Shown: positions 32,463 through 45,082 of the stretch, piece after piece | How positions within the stretch are numbered: the stretch's first letter is position 1 | How the letters are laid out: every line of letters starts with the position of its first letter | NCBI GenBank assembly: GCA_008692225.1 | Contig: VICG01000003.1 | Span: 2,039,501 to 2,103,500 of the forward strand | Reading direction: 5' to 3' | Length of the DNA stretch: 64,000 bases | Source of the DNA: Monilinia fructicola | Taxonomy: Eukaryota; Ascomycota; Leotiomycetes; Helotiales; Sclerotiniaceae | Program-made: the position numbers and the translations under genes | The notes under the pieces: generated by a model | Told to the model about the DNA's origin: nothing | Seen by the model: the letters and a program-made list of their open reading frames with translations, nothing else | The model's database searches: none

Positions 32463-34196
32463 ATGCCTGGCAAAATAATTGATACGAAGCGGCCTTCGAA
32501 AAGGAAGAGAGATATATCGGAAAAGGGACCTTCGAAGCGCGCACGATCCGAAAGCAGTGAAGAAGATTCCCAGGCGCAAATCCTCCTCTTAGAGAGCGAA
32601 ATCTTCGAGTCGAAGAAGAATTATAATAACATCGCAAGGCTGATTGGTATTGCACGAGATGACTCTGAAGGTGCTGATGCGTCAATTCTCGCTGCAATAT
32701 CGTTATGTCGAGTTTTCACCAAATTAATAGTAGTTGGAGGTTTTCAGAAAACCAAAGATACCTCGGTGAAGGATGCAACTGTTATTCAATGGCTCAAGGA
32801 AAGATATTCGGAATATAAGATTGTTCTCCTCGATATGTTAAGTCAAGAAGATGCCGCGTCTACGGCATTGACTCTCTGTATGAGAATGCTGAAAATTGAA
32901 GGGCAGCACATGCGAAATGGTCAAGATTACTGCTTTCCCATAGGACTACTTACGGATATGGTCCAAGTTCTCATTCGCCCTGGAAGTGATAGCAGTGTAA
33001 GGAAAGAGTTCAGTGAGAAATTCGTTGAGGAATATGATGATGTTCGTTTTTATGCTCTGGAAGCCATACAGTAGGACTACCTTTGTCTATCTATTATCTA
33101 CTACTAACCACCTATTAGGAAACTGGTGACAACCCCTCAGGACCAGCACTTAAAAAGTGATTCATTTGATGCCATTTATGAGGTCTTAACATCGATATCA
33201 TCCGTTCCCGAATCAAAGGACGAGCTCGAAGACTTCTATATACCTGCCCCAAAGAAAAAGACACACGCCCTTTACTCCTTGACGGAACACAAGAAGCGAG
33301 CACAAGGAGCATGGTTAGCCTTGATGAATATGGAAATGGTAAAGGAAAGAAGGAAAATGATTCTGTCAAAGATTACAGAGTCGATTGCGCCATGGTTCAC
33401 CAAGCCCGAACTCCTAATGGACTTCTTGACCGACTCATACAACTCTGGAGGATCAACATCACTGCTATCACTCTCCGGCGTCTTTTATCTAATCCAAGAG
33501 AAAAACCTGGACTACCCATCCTTTTATCGAAAGCTCTACTCGCTCTTAGATACAGGTATTCTGCATTCGAAGCATCGCTCAAGGTTTTTCCGACTCTTAG
33601 ACACCTTCTTATCTTCGAGCCACTTGCCAGTAGTACTTGTCGCAAGCTTTATCAAGAGACTATCCCGACTCACGTTACACTCCCCTCCTTCTGGTGTCGT
33701 TGCGGTCGTGCCGTGGATCTATAATTTATTGAAGAAGCACCCAACATGTCTATTCATGATCCACCGAGAGACCAGAGGAGCTGAAGCGAAGAAAGTCTTA
33801 GAAGAAGAGGGTCTTTCAGATCCATTCCTTATGGACGAAGAAGATCCGATGTTGACCAGTGCTATTGATAGCAGCTTGTGGGAGATCGTTACGCTGCAAT
33901 CCCATTATCACCCGAACGTTGCAACACTTGCCAAAATTATCTCCGAACAATTTACCAAACAATCCTATAACTTGGAGGATTTCTTGGATCACTCTTACGG
34001 AAGTGTAAGTCAACACACCCCTTATGTGACCTGAGTTACTGACAACATCACACAGATGCTTGAATCCGAATTAGCAAAGGATGTGAAGAAGGTGCCGGTC
34101 GTTGAATATGAGATACCCAAGAAGATTTTTATGAAGCATGATATTGAAGCTGGCCTGGAGGACTCACTACTTGTAAAGCTGTGGAGCTTCAATTAG
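32463..34196 (+). CDS. NOC4: Nucleolar complex protein 4 (CBF/Mak21 family)
   Basis: Works with Nop14 in 40S (small-subunit processome) assembly and pre-40S export. Exons 32463-33070, 33119-34004 and 34056-34196 give 544 residues, near the yeast length. The N-terminus is a basic nuclear-localisation-like stretch (KRPSKRKRDISEKGPSKRAR). The C-terminal half is the CBF/Mak21 domain, with SLSGVFYLIQEKNLDYPSFY at about residues 320-339 and WIYNLLKKHPTCLFMIH further on. The C-terminal end EYEIPKKIFMKHDIEAG is also family-typical. Introns split codons cleanly: CA/G after residue 202, then between codons. I prefer the start at 32463 because the upstream in-frame ATG at 32433 adds only ten hydrophobic residues. 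Confidence 0.93.
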
Positions 34197-34850
34197 GTCT
34201 CAAATTCTTTGCGCTTTAGCAGTCGTCCCAAATTTACATCCAACATTCCTTGGTCCATATGTATCGTGAAAAGTGGCATTTCTCTATGCAATCACCGAGA
34301 TCAATTTGAGGGTGGAGCAAAACTAATGAAGGGGTTCAAATCTCGGTATACAACTGTGAAGTCTTCACCCTTGAATGATAATATCAACAAGAAAGCCCTT
34401 GATTCCTCCAACTGGCTTCTGAATATAGAGGAAGTGAATTGTGGTATTTTCGGTATCACCAATACCCAACCTTACATCCAGAGACACAGTCTGTAAATCT
34501 TGAAAGGAATTAGATAATTTATGTGACCATGCGTGTGATAACCCTGCATTGAAGAACTGCTAGCTCAACCTACTGTGCCCCTTTCCACAGCATACCTCGA
34601 AAACTCAAAGATTAGCAGCAGCGACAATCATGCAATTCTGCAAAAGAAGCCTTGCGTGCCTGGTAATTGAATAAATGATGGCAGTCATCCTTGGCACAGG
34701 TCGCGGCTGGAAAGCCGCAATGCATACTACTCGAGTATTTATTATTCATTAAAGGGTAATTCGATTTAGTCGCCACAAGGCTATGCTATACAGACAACCA
34801 CAATTCCTATACCAGAACATAACCTCATATCTTTAAACTAACAGAACAAG
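34197..34850. other. Spacer NOC4 to Sel1 gene, with hairpin and palindrome
   Basis: No gene seen. It contains a perfect 6-bp hairpin GCGGCT-GGAA-AGCCGC (34703-34718) and, nine bases on, a 10-bp palindrome TACTCGAGTA (34728-34737), both about 115-150 bp before the next start codon. Confidence 0.6.
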
Positions 34851-37594
34851 ATGCCTCTACTTGATTTACTAAAGAAAAAGGAAAAAGTCGTGGGAAATGA
34901 TGCACGTTCTCCACGTGCCGATCCAGAAGATGGTCCAGTTTTTACATTCATGAGAAGTGTAAGGCCGCCACACCGCGCACCAGTTATTATACCTCACTGC
35001 TACATCATTGCTAACAAGACACACAAGGATACACATACACAAGAAGTGATATCACCACCAAGCTTTTCTTCTTCGGAATCATCCCTGCAACCATCAGTGA
35101 GCAAACCTAACAATGAATCGCGAACAAGTCGATTATTCAGAGGACGTCCTAGAAGCAACTCGCGCGAATCCGGTAACTCAGGCACATCTGGTGTATCAGT
35201 CTCTTCACAAATAAGTGATAGATCTGCGTCAAGATCAGCACATAATGGCAAGAGAATATCTGAACGATTTGGTATGCGCAAGCATGAAGTAGGGTCTTCG
35301 CATGTTCCCAGTGATTTACCGGAAATTACTGTTGAAGAAGCGGCGCAAGATGGTAAAGCTGCAGAGTTACAATGGGAGAAGAGGGCTACGATATTGGCAC
35401 AGCAGAATGAGAAATCGATAAGTAGACCAGGCTCGGTTTGTGGCAGTCCGCCAGATCAAAAGAATAGGAACTCGGGAGAAATCCCGAGGGCAATAAGTCC
35501 GGGGAGAAATTCTCAGTGTGTAGTTGCTAGCAGGACTGTGGATGATGATCTTCAAGAAGCTATTAGGCTTCACGAGGAAGGGCACTTGGAGGAAGCGACC
35601 AAGCTATTTGAACGATTGGCAGACCCTAATGGCGCCAACAATGCTCTTTCTCAAGTCTTATACGTAAGCTCTGCTTCTTCGTTTCTATCACAAATTCACC
35701 TGGCGTAGGACTGGTGAAGGTGAAGCTTTGGCTCACCCAGTCTTGTCAATGCTATCTTCCCCAGGAATTGACGGAATTGCCAGCGAATATTTATGTCAGG
35801 GAGCACACTCCGGTCAAATTGCTAATATCTCATACAGGGTCTTGCACTCAGGTATGTCAATGGGCCCTTGATGGGACCTGGGCCACGCTGCCTGATGGAA
35901 GAATTAGTCGACCTCCCAGTCTCGATCATTGTCATTTCAGTTTCTAACTAACAATACAGACATGGCTGGGGATGTCAAGCCAGTCCAGCCGAAGCTGTCA
36001 CTTACCTTTCGGCAGCAGCGTCAAATGCAGCAGCAAGTATGTATCTACTTTGAAAATCACGTTTCACATAAGACTCCTTTTCTCATGGCCTCTCATATTG
36101 GCATAGTGCTGACTTCGTGTACAAGTCGAGGAGCTTGCGCTACAATCTGGAAAAATGAAAGGGGGAGCTGCCAAGGGGGAGCTCGTCATTGCGATTTACG
36201 AGCTAGCAAACTGCTTCAGAAATGGTGAGGATATCCCGCTGAGTTGTCAGCTTGGTTCCTGGTAGATGTGCCACGATTCAAACTCTATACTGATTGAATC
36301 CTTTGCACCCCTTGATCGGCATTGAAAGCATCAAAAGATGAATTTCCTGATTAAGTAATACTGACGTTTTGGGTCTTCTCCAGGTTGGGGCGTTAAAGTA
36401 GATCCAACAGCAGCTCAAAAAGTAAGTGTTCTCGAGTGGTTGGACCCGGTAAATCTCGTTTGTACGTTACTGATGCTTCTGTAGTATTACCAAACTGCTG
36501 CAGAACTTGGAGATACAGGTATGCATGAAACTTTGTCCCTGCTCGGTTATCAGGCCATACTGACATTGCTGTAGACAGTATGAACGAGGTAAGCCTACCA
36601 GAATTGTGCTTCCTATTTTGCAGGCAAAAGTTTACCGATAAATGTGTCGGGCCACAGTGTTGTATTACATATCTCGATCCAGGCAAACTAACTACTTACC
36701 ACAGGTTGCACGATGTTACCTAGAAGGTTTCGGTAAGTGTTTATGTCCCCCCAACAACCAAGTCCAAGTCGAACTCGCAAGACTCGCATTTGCCTGATCT
36801 AATTATGCTGACCACTCACTCCGCAGGCTGCAAAAAAGACAAAGTAAGTTCGCCCATCGTTCGCCAAATTCCCCCATCCAAACCCATCCACCCATCCATC
36901 CACTCAGACATCAGCCTCGGATCCAGCAAACAACTACTGTGGCTTGAACCGTATGCATGATTCCTTCGCTTTGCATTTTGGGCAGCAATGGGGCAACTTC
37001 TTCATGCACCTTCAACCGAATGCTGAACCCCCTTGCAAAGCTTCAAAATATTCCTAACCATTGAAGATATGAGGCTGGTGGTCTTCTTTGGGTATGGCCC
37101 CGTTGCTATTATCAAATCTAACTAGAATTTCTTGCAGTACCGAGCAGCATATTATCTTCGCAAGGCCGAAAATGCGGGCGTGAAAACTTTAGGCAATTCT
37201 TGGTGAGCTTTCCTATTTCCTATCCGAAACTTGAAGAAACTTTCTTGCAAATTTTCCGTCTTGTATCAAAATACATTTCTCGATCTGGTTACGGTCGTTT
37301 CTGCTTTTTTTTCTACGGCGGCAGTCCCGCTTCCAGTCATTTAGTGATGGTTCCTTCGTTCCCGAGGTCATTGTCTTTAGTTGTAGTAAGTGGGGTACAA
37401 CGATATACATCCACTATCTATCTTCATGCATTTCATATGTACAGAGTACATTGGTACGGAAATCAATTGGTTCTCATTGTCTCCTCGGCAATGTCGGTTA
37501 GAAGAAATATATCCTTGTAAAGAGGTTTTCACTAATCCTTATTGGTTACAAATGTTATAGGATTTGGAAGGACAAATACAACCCTAAAAAATAA
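34851..37594 (+). CDS. Sel1-repeat protein (Dsf2/Nif1-like)
   Basis: Twelve exons: 34851-34958, 35028-35663, 35838-35851, 35960-36036, 36126-36224, 36384-36421, 36485-36518, 36575-36588, 36705-36732, 36827-36843, 37138-37202, 37561-37594. They join in frame to 387 residues. The N-terminal 210 residues are polar and Ser-rich, with TQEVISPPSF and many basic-Ser pairs. From about residue 213 come Sel1-like repeats: LQEAIRLHEEGHLEEATKLF, VLYGLALRHGWGCQASPAEA, ELANCFRNGWGVKVDPTAAQ, EVARCYLEGFGCKKDKYRAA, ending GNSWIWKDKYNPKK. This repeat layout and the C-terminus match fungal Sel1 proteins related to yeast Dsf2 and fission-yeast Nif1 (a mitosis inhibitor acting on Nim1). The specific role here is inference. 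Microexons of 14, 14 and 17 nt are supported by repeat-motif continuity. Confidence 0.85.
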
Positions 37595-40500
37595 AAAAAT
37601 GAGAATAGATATTCTGGTCTAAATGGTGGAGACTGGATAATAGTCCTTGAGGAGTAGGGGTTTAGGGTTCGTTGGAGGAAGATACCTTTTCGGACGAACG
37701 TATGTCTAATTGAGTTTGGTTCTTTTTTTGCTTCGCTAAGTTTCGGGTCGGGTCGAGAAAACGAACGGTCCTTAGTTACTTCAGTTTCGGGTTGGGGGCT
37801 TTTACTACTTGGGTCTTGGCTAATGCTGGTCGTTGATATTTTATTTGAATGAGGTTTTGGAAACGGTCACACTGGATTGGTGTCTCGAATTTCCTCGCGT
37901 TCTTTGCGGTATCTGAGATACATGAGGTAGGCTTATTAATACCTATATTAATTTTAGTTCTGTTATAAAACTTTATCTCAACTTTTGACCCCGATACTAA
38001 TAAGCTCTTTTTACATATTGATATATCGGATCAGTGGTCTACTTTGGGTTGGTCTTAATGTTTGGTTTATTTTGGATTTTGCTGCAGTCAGCATTTACCT
38101 AATTAAGTAATTATTCATGAGGACGACTAAAGTTTAGAGACCCCCGGATTGCAGGTCAGGTGTGGTCACGACTGAGACATACAGGAACCGGACTCGTATG
38201 CTCACGAGGATTGCATCTAAGCAGTCTCTTTCATGCCCAGATGTCCACAGGTCGCACGGCACAGCGCAGCTCTGAACTTTGTGCAATCCATCCAGGCGGG
38301 GCGTCGAGGCATTAGAGTGGAAGTTTTTTTCGAGCTTCGGTTTCAGAGTATGTCGAGATGCCTTATCGTTCGCATTTTTGTTTGTATTATGTAGGTGAAT
38401 GTGGATTGCAGGTTGAATGAACCTAGCCTAGTATATACATGATCAAGAATAACTTGACTCTTGGTTCCTATCTTTGAATTTTCTCATTTGCTCATTATTT
38501 GTTTATTCGTTTTTCGTTTGATCAATCGATGATGTATTCATTTATTCGTTTGCATATTGTTATCCCCAGGTTACGTGCTAGTACGTTTCATCCTCATGTA
38601 TGATGTAAAGATCCAATCCCAAGGATTCAAATTGGGAAAACTTTCACTTGTCTATCTACTTATGGCATGCGAGGCTGCGAGCCATGTGAAAAATGCGATA
38701 TACGTATATTTTTATGTAGGACAGGACAACTCAACGCCGCAATGCAAATGGTAGGCAGATGGCTGGACGCTAAGTGCGGGAGCCTTTTGGGGGCTTGATG
38801 GTGGAAGCTGGGCGTTGACGTGAATATGATGGATTATGATATTTGAGGCATAGTAGCTTAAAATAACCCTTAAACCCAAGTACAACTCTTTTTGCTTATG
38901 CTTCTGGTATGATATCTTGGGCTTTTTTGTCACATTGGGAGTTTGGCAATAGTGATGAGTGGGATTTTGTGATTGGTGCACTGTTGGTTCGTGGGATGAT
39001 GGATGGGGCCCAACTGAATGGACTGTGGCTGGAATACGGTGCAGCCGTCTGTTTCGTTTGGTCTGGGCAATGAACACCATGTACTCTTGAGAGTGTGTTG
39101 GGTCCTTGAGTTTTACATTTACGTATAGTTCACGTGATTTATACTTTCTGGTTGAAGAATCTTCTCTGTTGTAAGTTTTGTGGTGTCAGGGTATCGCCAT
39201 TCTTGCATGATTCGTTTGACGGCTGTATGATGGAATTTTATGCAATTCCCATTTACAGTGAAAATAAGGGTCTTGGATGATATGTCATGTCACGCACTGT
39301 CATGTAAATGCAATATCGAAGACAAAAAGGGACCTGAATTGCCGAGTTCTGCCGTGTATCTACGAGACCTAGAAAAGGTTAGAGGTAAATATATTGTATG
39401 AGGTTAGGATCTTGTGAGAATACTGTGTATGCGAAGGTAATGTGTATGCTATGCTATGCTATGCCATGCCATGCCATGTAAATGTAATGCGATGCGATGT
39501 ACATCGGTCTAGGCCGCTACTAGACATCTTTTGATCTCCACGACTGTACTGCAGACTCGAGGATCTTGGATACAAAACAAAGTTTGCATTAGGACGCACC
39601 TGTGAAGTACATGCTCTACGAACATCTAGATACAGATTACGCCACCACGCCATGAAAAGCAGCCCATGCTAATCAGAGCACTCCATCTCCTCCACCATCC
39701 TCCTCTCCTGCAGCACCGATATTCGCAACAGTGGGGAGCTCCCAGTCCCCGACGAAAAAGCGTAGGATCATTAACCCTCGCGGAACCACGCACAGTGCTT
39801 GACTCGACTCTCGAGAAGCAGGTAGGGAATTCCCGGAGGGTAATGCGGCTACATTATAGTTTGCCCTCTAGCGACCATGGTCTTGATGATATACATGTAG
39901 GTGCATGTACTGTACTGTACGTGCTACTTTAGACGAGCAGATACGAAAGGAACGACGTACGTTAGCAGCTGTATGCACGATTACAGTAGCGTCCGAAGCA
40001 GAGCTGCGGAGGCTGCGGAGCTCCTTCCTTCAAACGGCGAGAAGAATCACTACTGAGAAGCCTGAAGATAGAGTTTGGGAAGGCAAATACGGGATGTGGG
40101 GAGGGTATGTTGGTGCTAGGTAGGGGGATGGATACCTTAGGATGCAGCAATGGGATGCAGGATTGCAGAATTGGTGGGGAGAACCTCGCTGCACGGAAAT
40201 GGGGTTGGGAACCTTGGTGTGAAGAGATTTTTTGAAACATGAAACACCACGTATTTCGCAGGGTAGAGAAACGGAGAATTGGCGTGTTTCAGGATCTGTG
40301 GTCTTGGCAGATGTTTATTGGATGAAGAGTGGATGAACAGATGGATGGGTGTGGAGTGGATTGGTACTATGGGCTGATGTTTGATTGGTCGGTGGTGGGG
40401 AGGGCATTGGATGATTTGATTTGCGAGTGGAGCCGAGAGACGATAGAACGTGAAGAAGAACTGGTGGATTTGTGGGGTATGGAAGGGAGGAGATGAGCAG

Positions 40501-42273
40501 ATTGGCTGTTGAGTTTTGGGCAACAGGAGAGGATTTTGATGATATTTGGTTGGATGATGCATGGAAGATTGATGTCATGATAATAGTACAGTACGGAGAT
40601 GCGGATGGAACGATTATCGTGAGATGAATCATCATACGAGCAGGAGAGAGCAAAGCAAACATGGAAACGAGCCTACACGGAGTATAAACAGAAAAACTTA
40701 GATATGACTGGTCAAGCAAGCATAGACGTGATGGAATTCGGAGAAGGAGGGAATACAGGGCAAGAATACAAGACAAACCTCGAAGTCATTTCAGTAGCAC
40801 CATTCACAAACACAGCAGTAGAATGCCACAAACAAGTACTAGTATCACCATCATGATCAAATCAAGCACCAGGACAAGCAAAGGTAGAAGAAGCAAGATT
40901 TTTTTGAACATGAACCTCGTGTATTATTGATTGTTTTTCTGTATTCCCCCCCCTATCTGATTGTTCATCTCGCCTTGACCTATGTATATGGAGGGAGTAA
41001 AGTAAAAATTAAATACATAAATTCGAGTTTCTAGAAAACTCATATCCTCCAATTCAATCATAGACAAAACAAGTCAAACGTAACAGATGGAAGAACAATT
41101 AGATACAAGAAGAACAATCCAATGGCATGAAAGTCGTTCATGTCAAGATGGAAGAACTGCATCAAACTGACATATCGAGATCTGTAAAGGAGATTTTTGT
41201 AAGGAAATCCCGATAATTGATCGTAATCGGTCGATTGTGGTGTTGTGTGTTTTGGATATTTCGATATCTCTTCGATAATACCTTGAAGTAAATCTTTCAT
41301 TCCTCTTCATTCATCAGTCATGATTGCATTTCATTGCTCATCGTGAGTGTAGATTTGGAAAAGGAATTGCGAGTGATCGTAAAACGTAAAACATTTTGGA
41401 ACGTGGATGCATGTAGATGAGATGTATGTATATGCGAAGATGGTCATCGATCGTGTATTCAAAGCAAATGCTTCATTGGAACGGAACAAACTTGGAGAGG
41501 GGATATTTGCGCGCGCGGTTTTGTGTATGTGTATGTATGTATGTGTATCTTTGATGTCGTTGACAGTATTGATAAAAGATGATATTCATGAAATAGTTCG
41601 TGATAACGTAGTCGTAATAGAAAACTTTGAGTTTGTATAAGGAAAATTGGTTGCTAGTCATAGCTTGTGATGTGCGTGTAATGTGTGGACTTGTAGTCCT
41701 CCCCTTTCCTTTTTCCAATGTCCGTTGCAATCCAAGAGAGATGTCATCTCGTTCCAATATTCAGTTCCATCCCATCCCCATCCCCATTCCCCATCCAATT
41801 TACACAAAAAGAAATATATATCCCCTTTGCTGTCCAGCTGCGAGCTGATGTCGTCTTATGCCTGGCGAAAAAAGACAATAGTAAATATGAAATTAAGAAA
41901 AGACCCCCAAGTTTGATTGAACCGTCGCTAACTATGATCGATAATGATGATGATGATTGTGATGCGATAGAAAAAGGAGACAAAATAAAAAGAAACACAA
42001 TTTGTAAACCAGCCATAAAACCATAGAACCATTAAGCCATAAATAAAATCAAACGCTCGCTGTATCGCTCATGAACAATTAAGAAATTAAGAGAAGATGC
42101 GTGAGCAACAAAGTCTCTGATCGCAATGAAGCCGTAAAATCGTAAAAGCCGTAAAGTGTAAACCGAAGAGTAGAATTTTGTAGTGTCGATGTAAAAGAGA
42201 CTTTTGGGAGCGGAGGAGAGGGGGAAATGTCATGACGATGTCATGTTCAAGTTAAAAGAAACTAAAAAGTCTT
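37595..42273. other. 4.7-kb region without a supported gene
   Basis: Lies between two gene 3' ends. Frames up to 153 codons (40315-40776, minus) are low-complexity shadows of a G-skewed stretch (40080-40560). Contains the pentamer repeat at 39446-39478 and TACGGAG-type words near 40592 and 40677. A compact GC-richer patch at 38140-38330 stands out from its AT-rich flanks but gave no recognisable RNA fold by eye. Confidence 0.55.
39446..39478 (+). repeat. ATGCT/ATGCC pentamer repeat
   Basis: Seven pentamer units (ATGCT then ATGCC), followed by diverged ATGCG units to about 39499. Confidence 0.85.
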
Positions 42274-44190
42274 TTAACCCGATGAGGTATCGCACTCTTC
42301 GGGACCATTCCTGGAATTGCATTCCGAGACTAACTTAGCAAAATTTCTGACAACCTCACTTGGAACTTGATCCCATAACAATGAACGAGTGTAAACCTCT
42401 GCGGCAGATTTCTTGGAATTCGATCGCATGGCAGCGAGGGTTTCACCGAGGTTCTTTCGTCCTTGAGATGTTGACCTTGTAGCGGGAGAGTTGTCGAGGA
42501 AATCTTGAGAAGTCAGGCCATTGTATTGGGCTGCAGACAATGAAAAGAGTTGTTCATTGTTTTGTTCTTCTGTTGGTTGCGAGAGAGTGTTGGCAAGATC
42601 TCCAAGAGTTGAAGATGTGACGCCGACCATTTCATTACCTCCCATTGAAGGGTTTTGGGTTGTGGACCAGGAGTTGCCAGATGGAAGAGGTGCAATTGCG
42701 TTGGTAACATCAGAAACAGCAGATACGCCGGAAGCGGATTGTTGGATGCCGGCATCTTTGAATACATCCTCAAGGAGGGTTGCAGATGCAGCACGAACGT
42801 CATCCGACATTCGAGGAATGCTGGGAGAAGTACCCTTTGAAGCGACGAAAGCACCAACAAGGAGCAACATCAAGAGAAGACCTTGGGCAGCGGGCTTCTC
42901 TGGCTCGCTGAGAAGGGAAGTGTCGACCTTCTTAGCGGAAACCAGTGAATTCTCAACCTTAATCTCACCTTCCATGGAAAAGTCGTTAAGGAATGAGATG
43001 TTGTCCCAATTGCCATCCATGTTCAGACCATCAATGTCAGAGTAGTCGGCAGAGAAGCCGGTCGAACTGGGAACAGTTGACATGGCGGTGCTCTCCATCT
43101 TCTGCATGTGTTCTGTAAGAACGCTCACTTTCTTGCGGAGATCGCCGGTTTCGAGGGTGTGAGTTCGCACCATCTCTTCCTTCTCCATCTGCAAGCTTTC
43201 GATGTATTGTTGGTATTGTTGTTCTTTACGAGCCCACTCATCCAAGGCAAGTTTTGCTTCGGCCAAGTCCTCCTCAAGATCGTTGATCAAAGCAGTGTAG
43301 TGCTTCTTCTCGTCCTCAAGGCGCTCAGTGTGTTGCTTCTTTCGTTGGCGCGAGTCAAGACTACAATTATGGTTAGTGACCGTACGTAAAGGATTGATAA
43401 GGTGAACTTACGCTGCTTGTCGGTTCCTCAACAAACGTTTTTGTTGCTTGAGCTCCTTAATCTCCTGCTCATCAGTAGATTGAGAGATGAGTTGGTCGAT
43501 GTTGGTAAGATTTCTCTCGGCTGGAATATCGAATCTCGCGTTCTTCTTTCGGATGCCATCACCCCTTCTAGACATGTCAGGATGCGATCGTAGAGTTGGG
43601 CTGTGTGGGCGCATGCGTTTAGGAATGCGATGATCCAACTCTGAAACCGACCAGTCCTTTTGTGGGGATGGATGACTTGAACCATTGGTGTTGGCCGAAA
43701 AGAGAGGAAGCTGATGGTTTCCGGGGTTTGTGAATGGTGTCTGGACGGGACGTTGGAAAATAGGAACATTGACCTCAAATTCAGATGGAAGTCCATCGTG
43801 ACCTTGCATTGGTGTGCTCATACCTGAACCATTGCCCATACCCCAGCCGTGATTCGAATGCCCGTAAGTTGAGTTTTGTGCAGCCTCGATGCGCATGAAT
43901 GGGTTGTTGCTGTTGTGCTCGACAAAGGGATTGTTGGAAGCCATTGGTTGCATGTCGACGTGTTGCCAGTCATCAGTCTTGGGTGAGAATAATGTCGAAG
44001 ATACTGCAAAGGATTCCCGCCTGCTGTTGTCCATGGGTGGTGACATTTCTAAGCCGGAGTCTAATGCAGAGTGATCGAGAATGTTGTCATCAAGAATGCT
44101 TCCTTCGTCCTCTTCAAAGTAGTTGTGGGGTTGAGTGTCGACAGATAATGACGACTGTCTGTAGTAATTGTGCATTGGGAAGGCAGCCAT
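42274..44190 (-). CDS. bZIP transcription factor with a C-terminal-half hydrophobic segment
   Basis: Exons 44190-43412 and 43360-42274 on the minus strand give 621 residues. The N-terminal 230 residues are Ser/Asn/Pro-rich, activation-domain-like. The basic region reads KELKQQKRLLRNRQAALDSR (invariant Asn at 256, Arg at 264), then RQRKKQHTERLEDEKKHYTA and a leucine-zipper helix of about 60 residues with YIESLQMEKEEMVRTH. A hydrophobic run GLLLMLLLVGAFVA lies at about residues 420-433, after KPAAQ and before a polar tail with RMSDDVRAASATLLEDVFKDAG. The hydrophobic run is short but could span or dip into a membrane. The 51-nt intron falls inside the basic region, and retention gives an immediate in-frame stop. 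I do not assign it to a named fungal bZIP. The start ATG at 44190 heads the only sensible N-terminus. Confidence 0.9.
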
Positions 44191-44766
44191 AGCAAGAAAT
44201 TTTCTGCTGTGGACTGTTGTGGAGGGGGTTGGTGTTGTGGTTAAGAACAAGGTGGGCAGAGGGAAGCGAAGTAAGTTATTTTCGGACGAAATGGGGTAAA
44301 ATAGATAATAGATAGTGGCGGTGAGAAAAGATAAAAGTTATCGATAGGATCGTCAACGACCACGAAAACTTCAATTATTGAGGTAGTGAGAGGAAGGGAA
44401 GAGATAATATCGTTTGGGGCGGATGAATCAATGATATGATTGAGTGAAATCACTTGTGTTTTTCTGTCAAAGAAAAAGACTGTGATAACAAAAGAGGTGA
44501 CGGTGTTTTGTGAGGATGTAGATGTTTGATATGGATATTTGAGGTGGGAGTTGGGTGGGAGATGCTCAGTTGATATGTGAGATGTGAGGGTCAAGAGTGG
44601 TGCAGTATGAGTGGGTTGGGCCTGGGTTCCGATGTAATTCGGGCGAGACAAACAGTATGGAGGAGGGATTGTATGGCTTGATCTGGGAGTGGAGAATGGA
44701 GGTACAAAGACTGCAGTCTGTAAGAAGTTTAAGTCTGTTGGATTCCTTTTTGGCTCGAGTGATTGT

Positions 44767-44820
44767 GGGTTGTATGGGTTGTATGGGTTGTATGGGCCGT
44801 ATGGGTTGTATGGGTCGTAT
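44767..44820 (+). repeat. GTTGTATGG nonamer repeat
   Basis: About six 9-bp units of GTTGTATGG type, with GCC and GTC variants of the spacer, ending near 44820. Confidence 0.85.
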
Positions 44821-45082
44821 AGTGGTAGGAGTGGTCGTGCAGAAGTGCAAGCAAGCAGTTGCAGTTGCAGTTGCAGGACAGGAAGCAAGTATGCAGCAAG
44901 TAGTAGAACTTGAGGGTGCAATCGGTGCAGTACGGAGTAGACAAGAGAAGTAAGAAGCACGTTAGAAAAGTAGGTCAAGCATGCAGGTAGAAATAGAAGA
45001 AGGTCGTTGGTAGATATGAGGAGATAATGTGGATATCTTGGGAGATGGTCTGGGAATATGGGAAAAAGGATATGAGGTGAGA

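Noticed and set aside
40137..40776. Two overlapping minus-strand frames of 141 and 153 codons.
   Set aside because: Both are Pro/His/Ser/Thr-rich translations of a G-skewed strand, typical of chance frames.
44241..44978. 245-codon minus-strand frame just upstream of the bZIP gene.
   Set aside because: Much of it is the translation of the nonamer repeat (Tyr-Asn-Pro units) and AT-rich leader; no ATG start is needed for the frame and no family features are seen.
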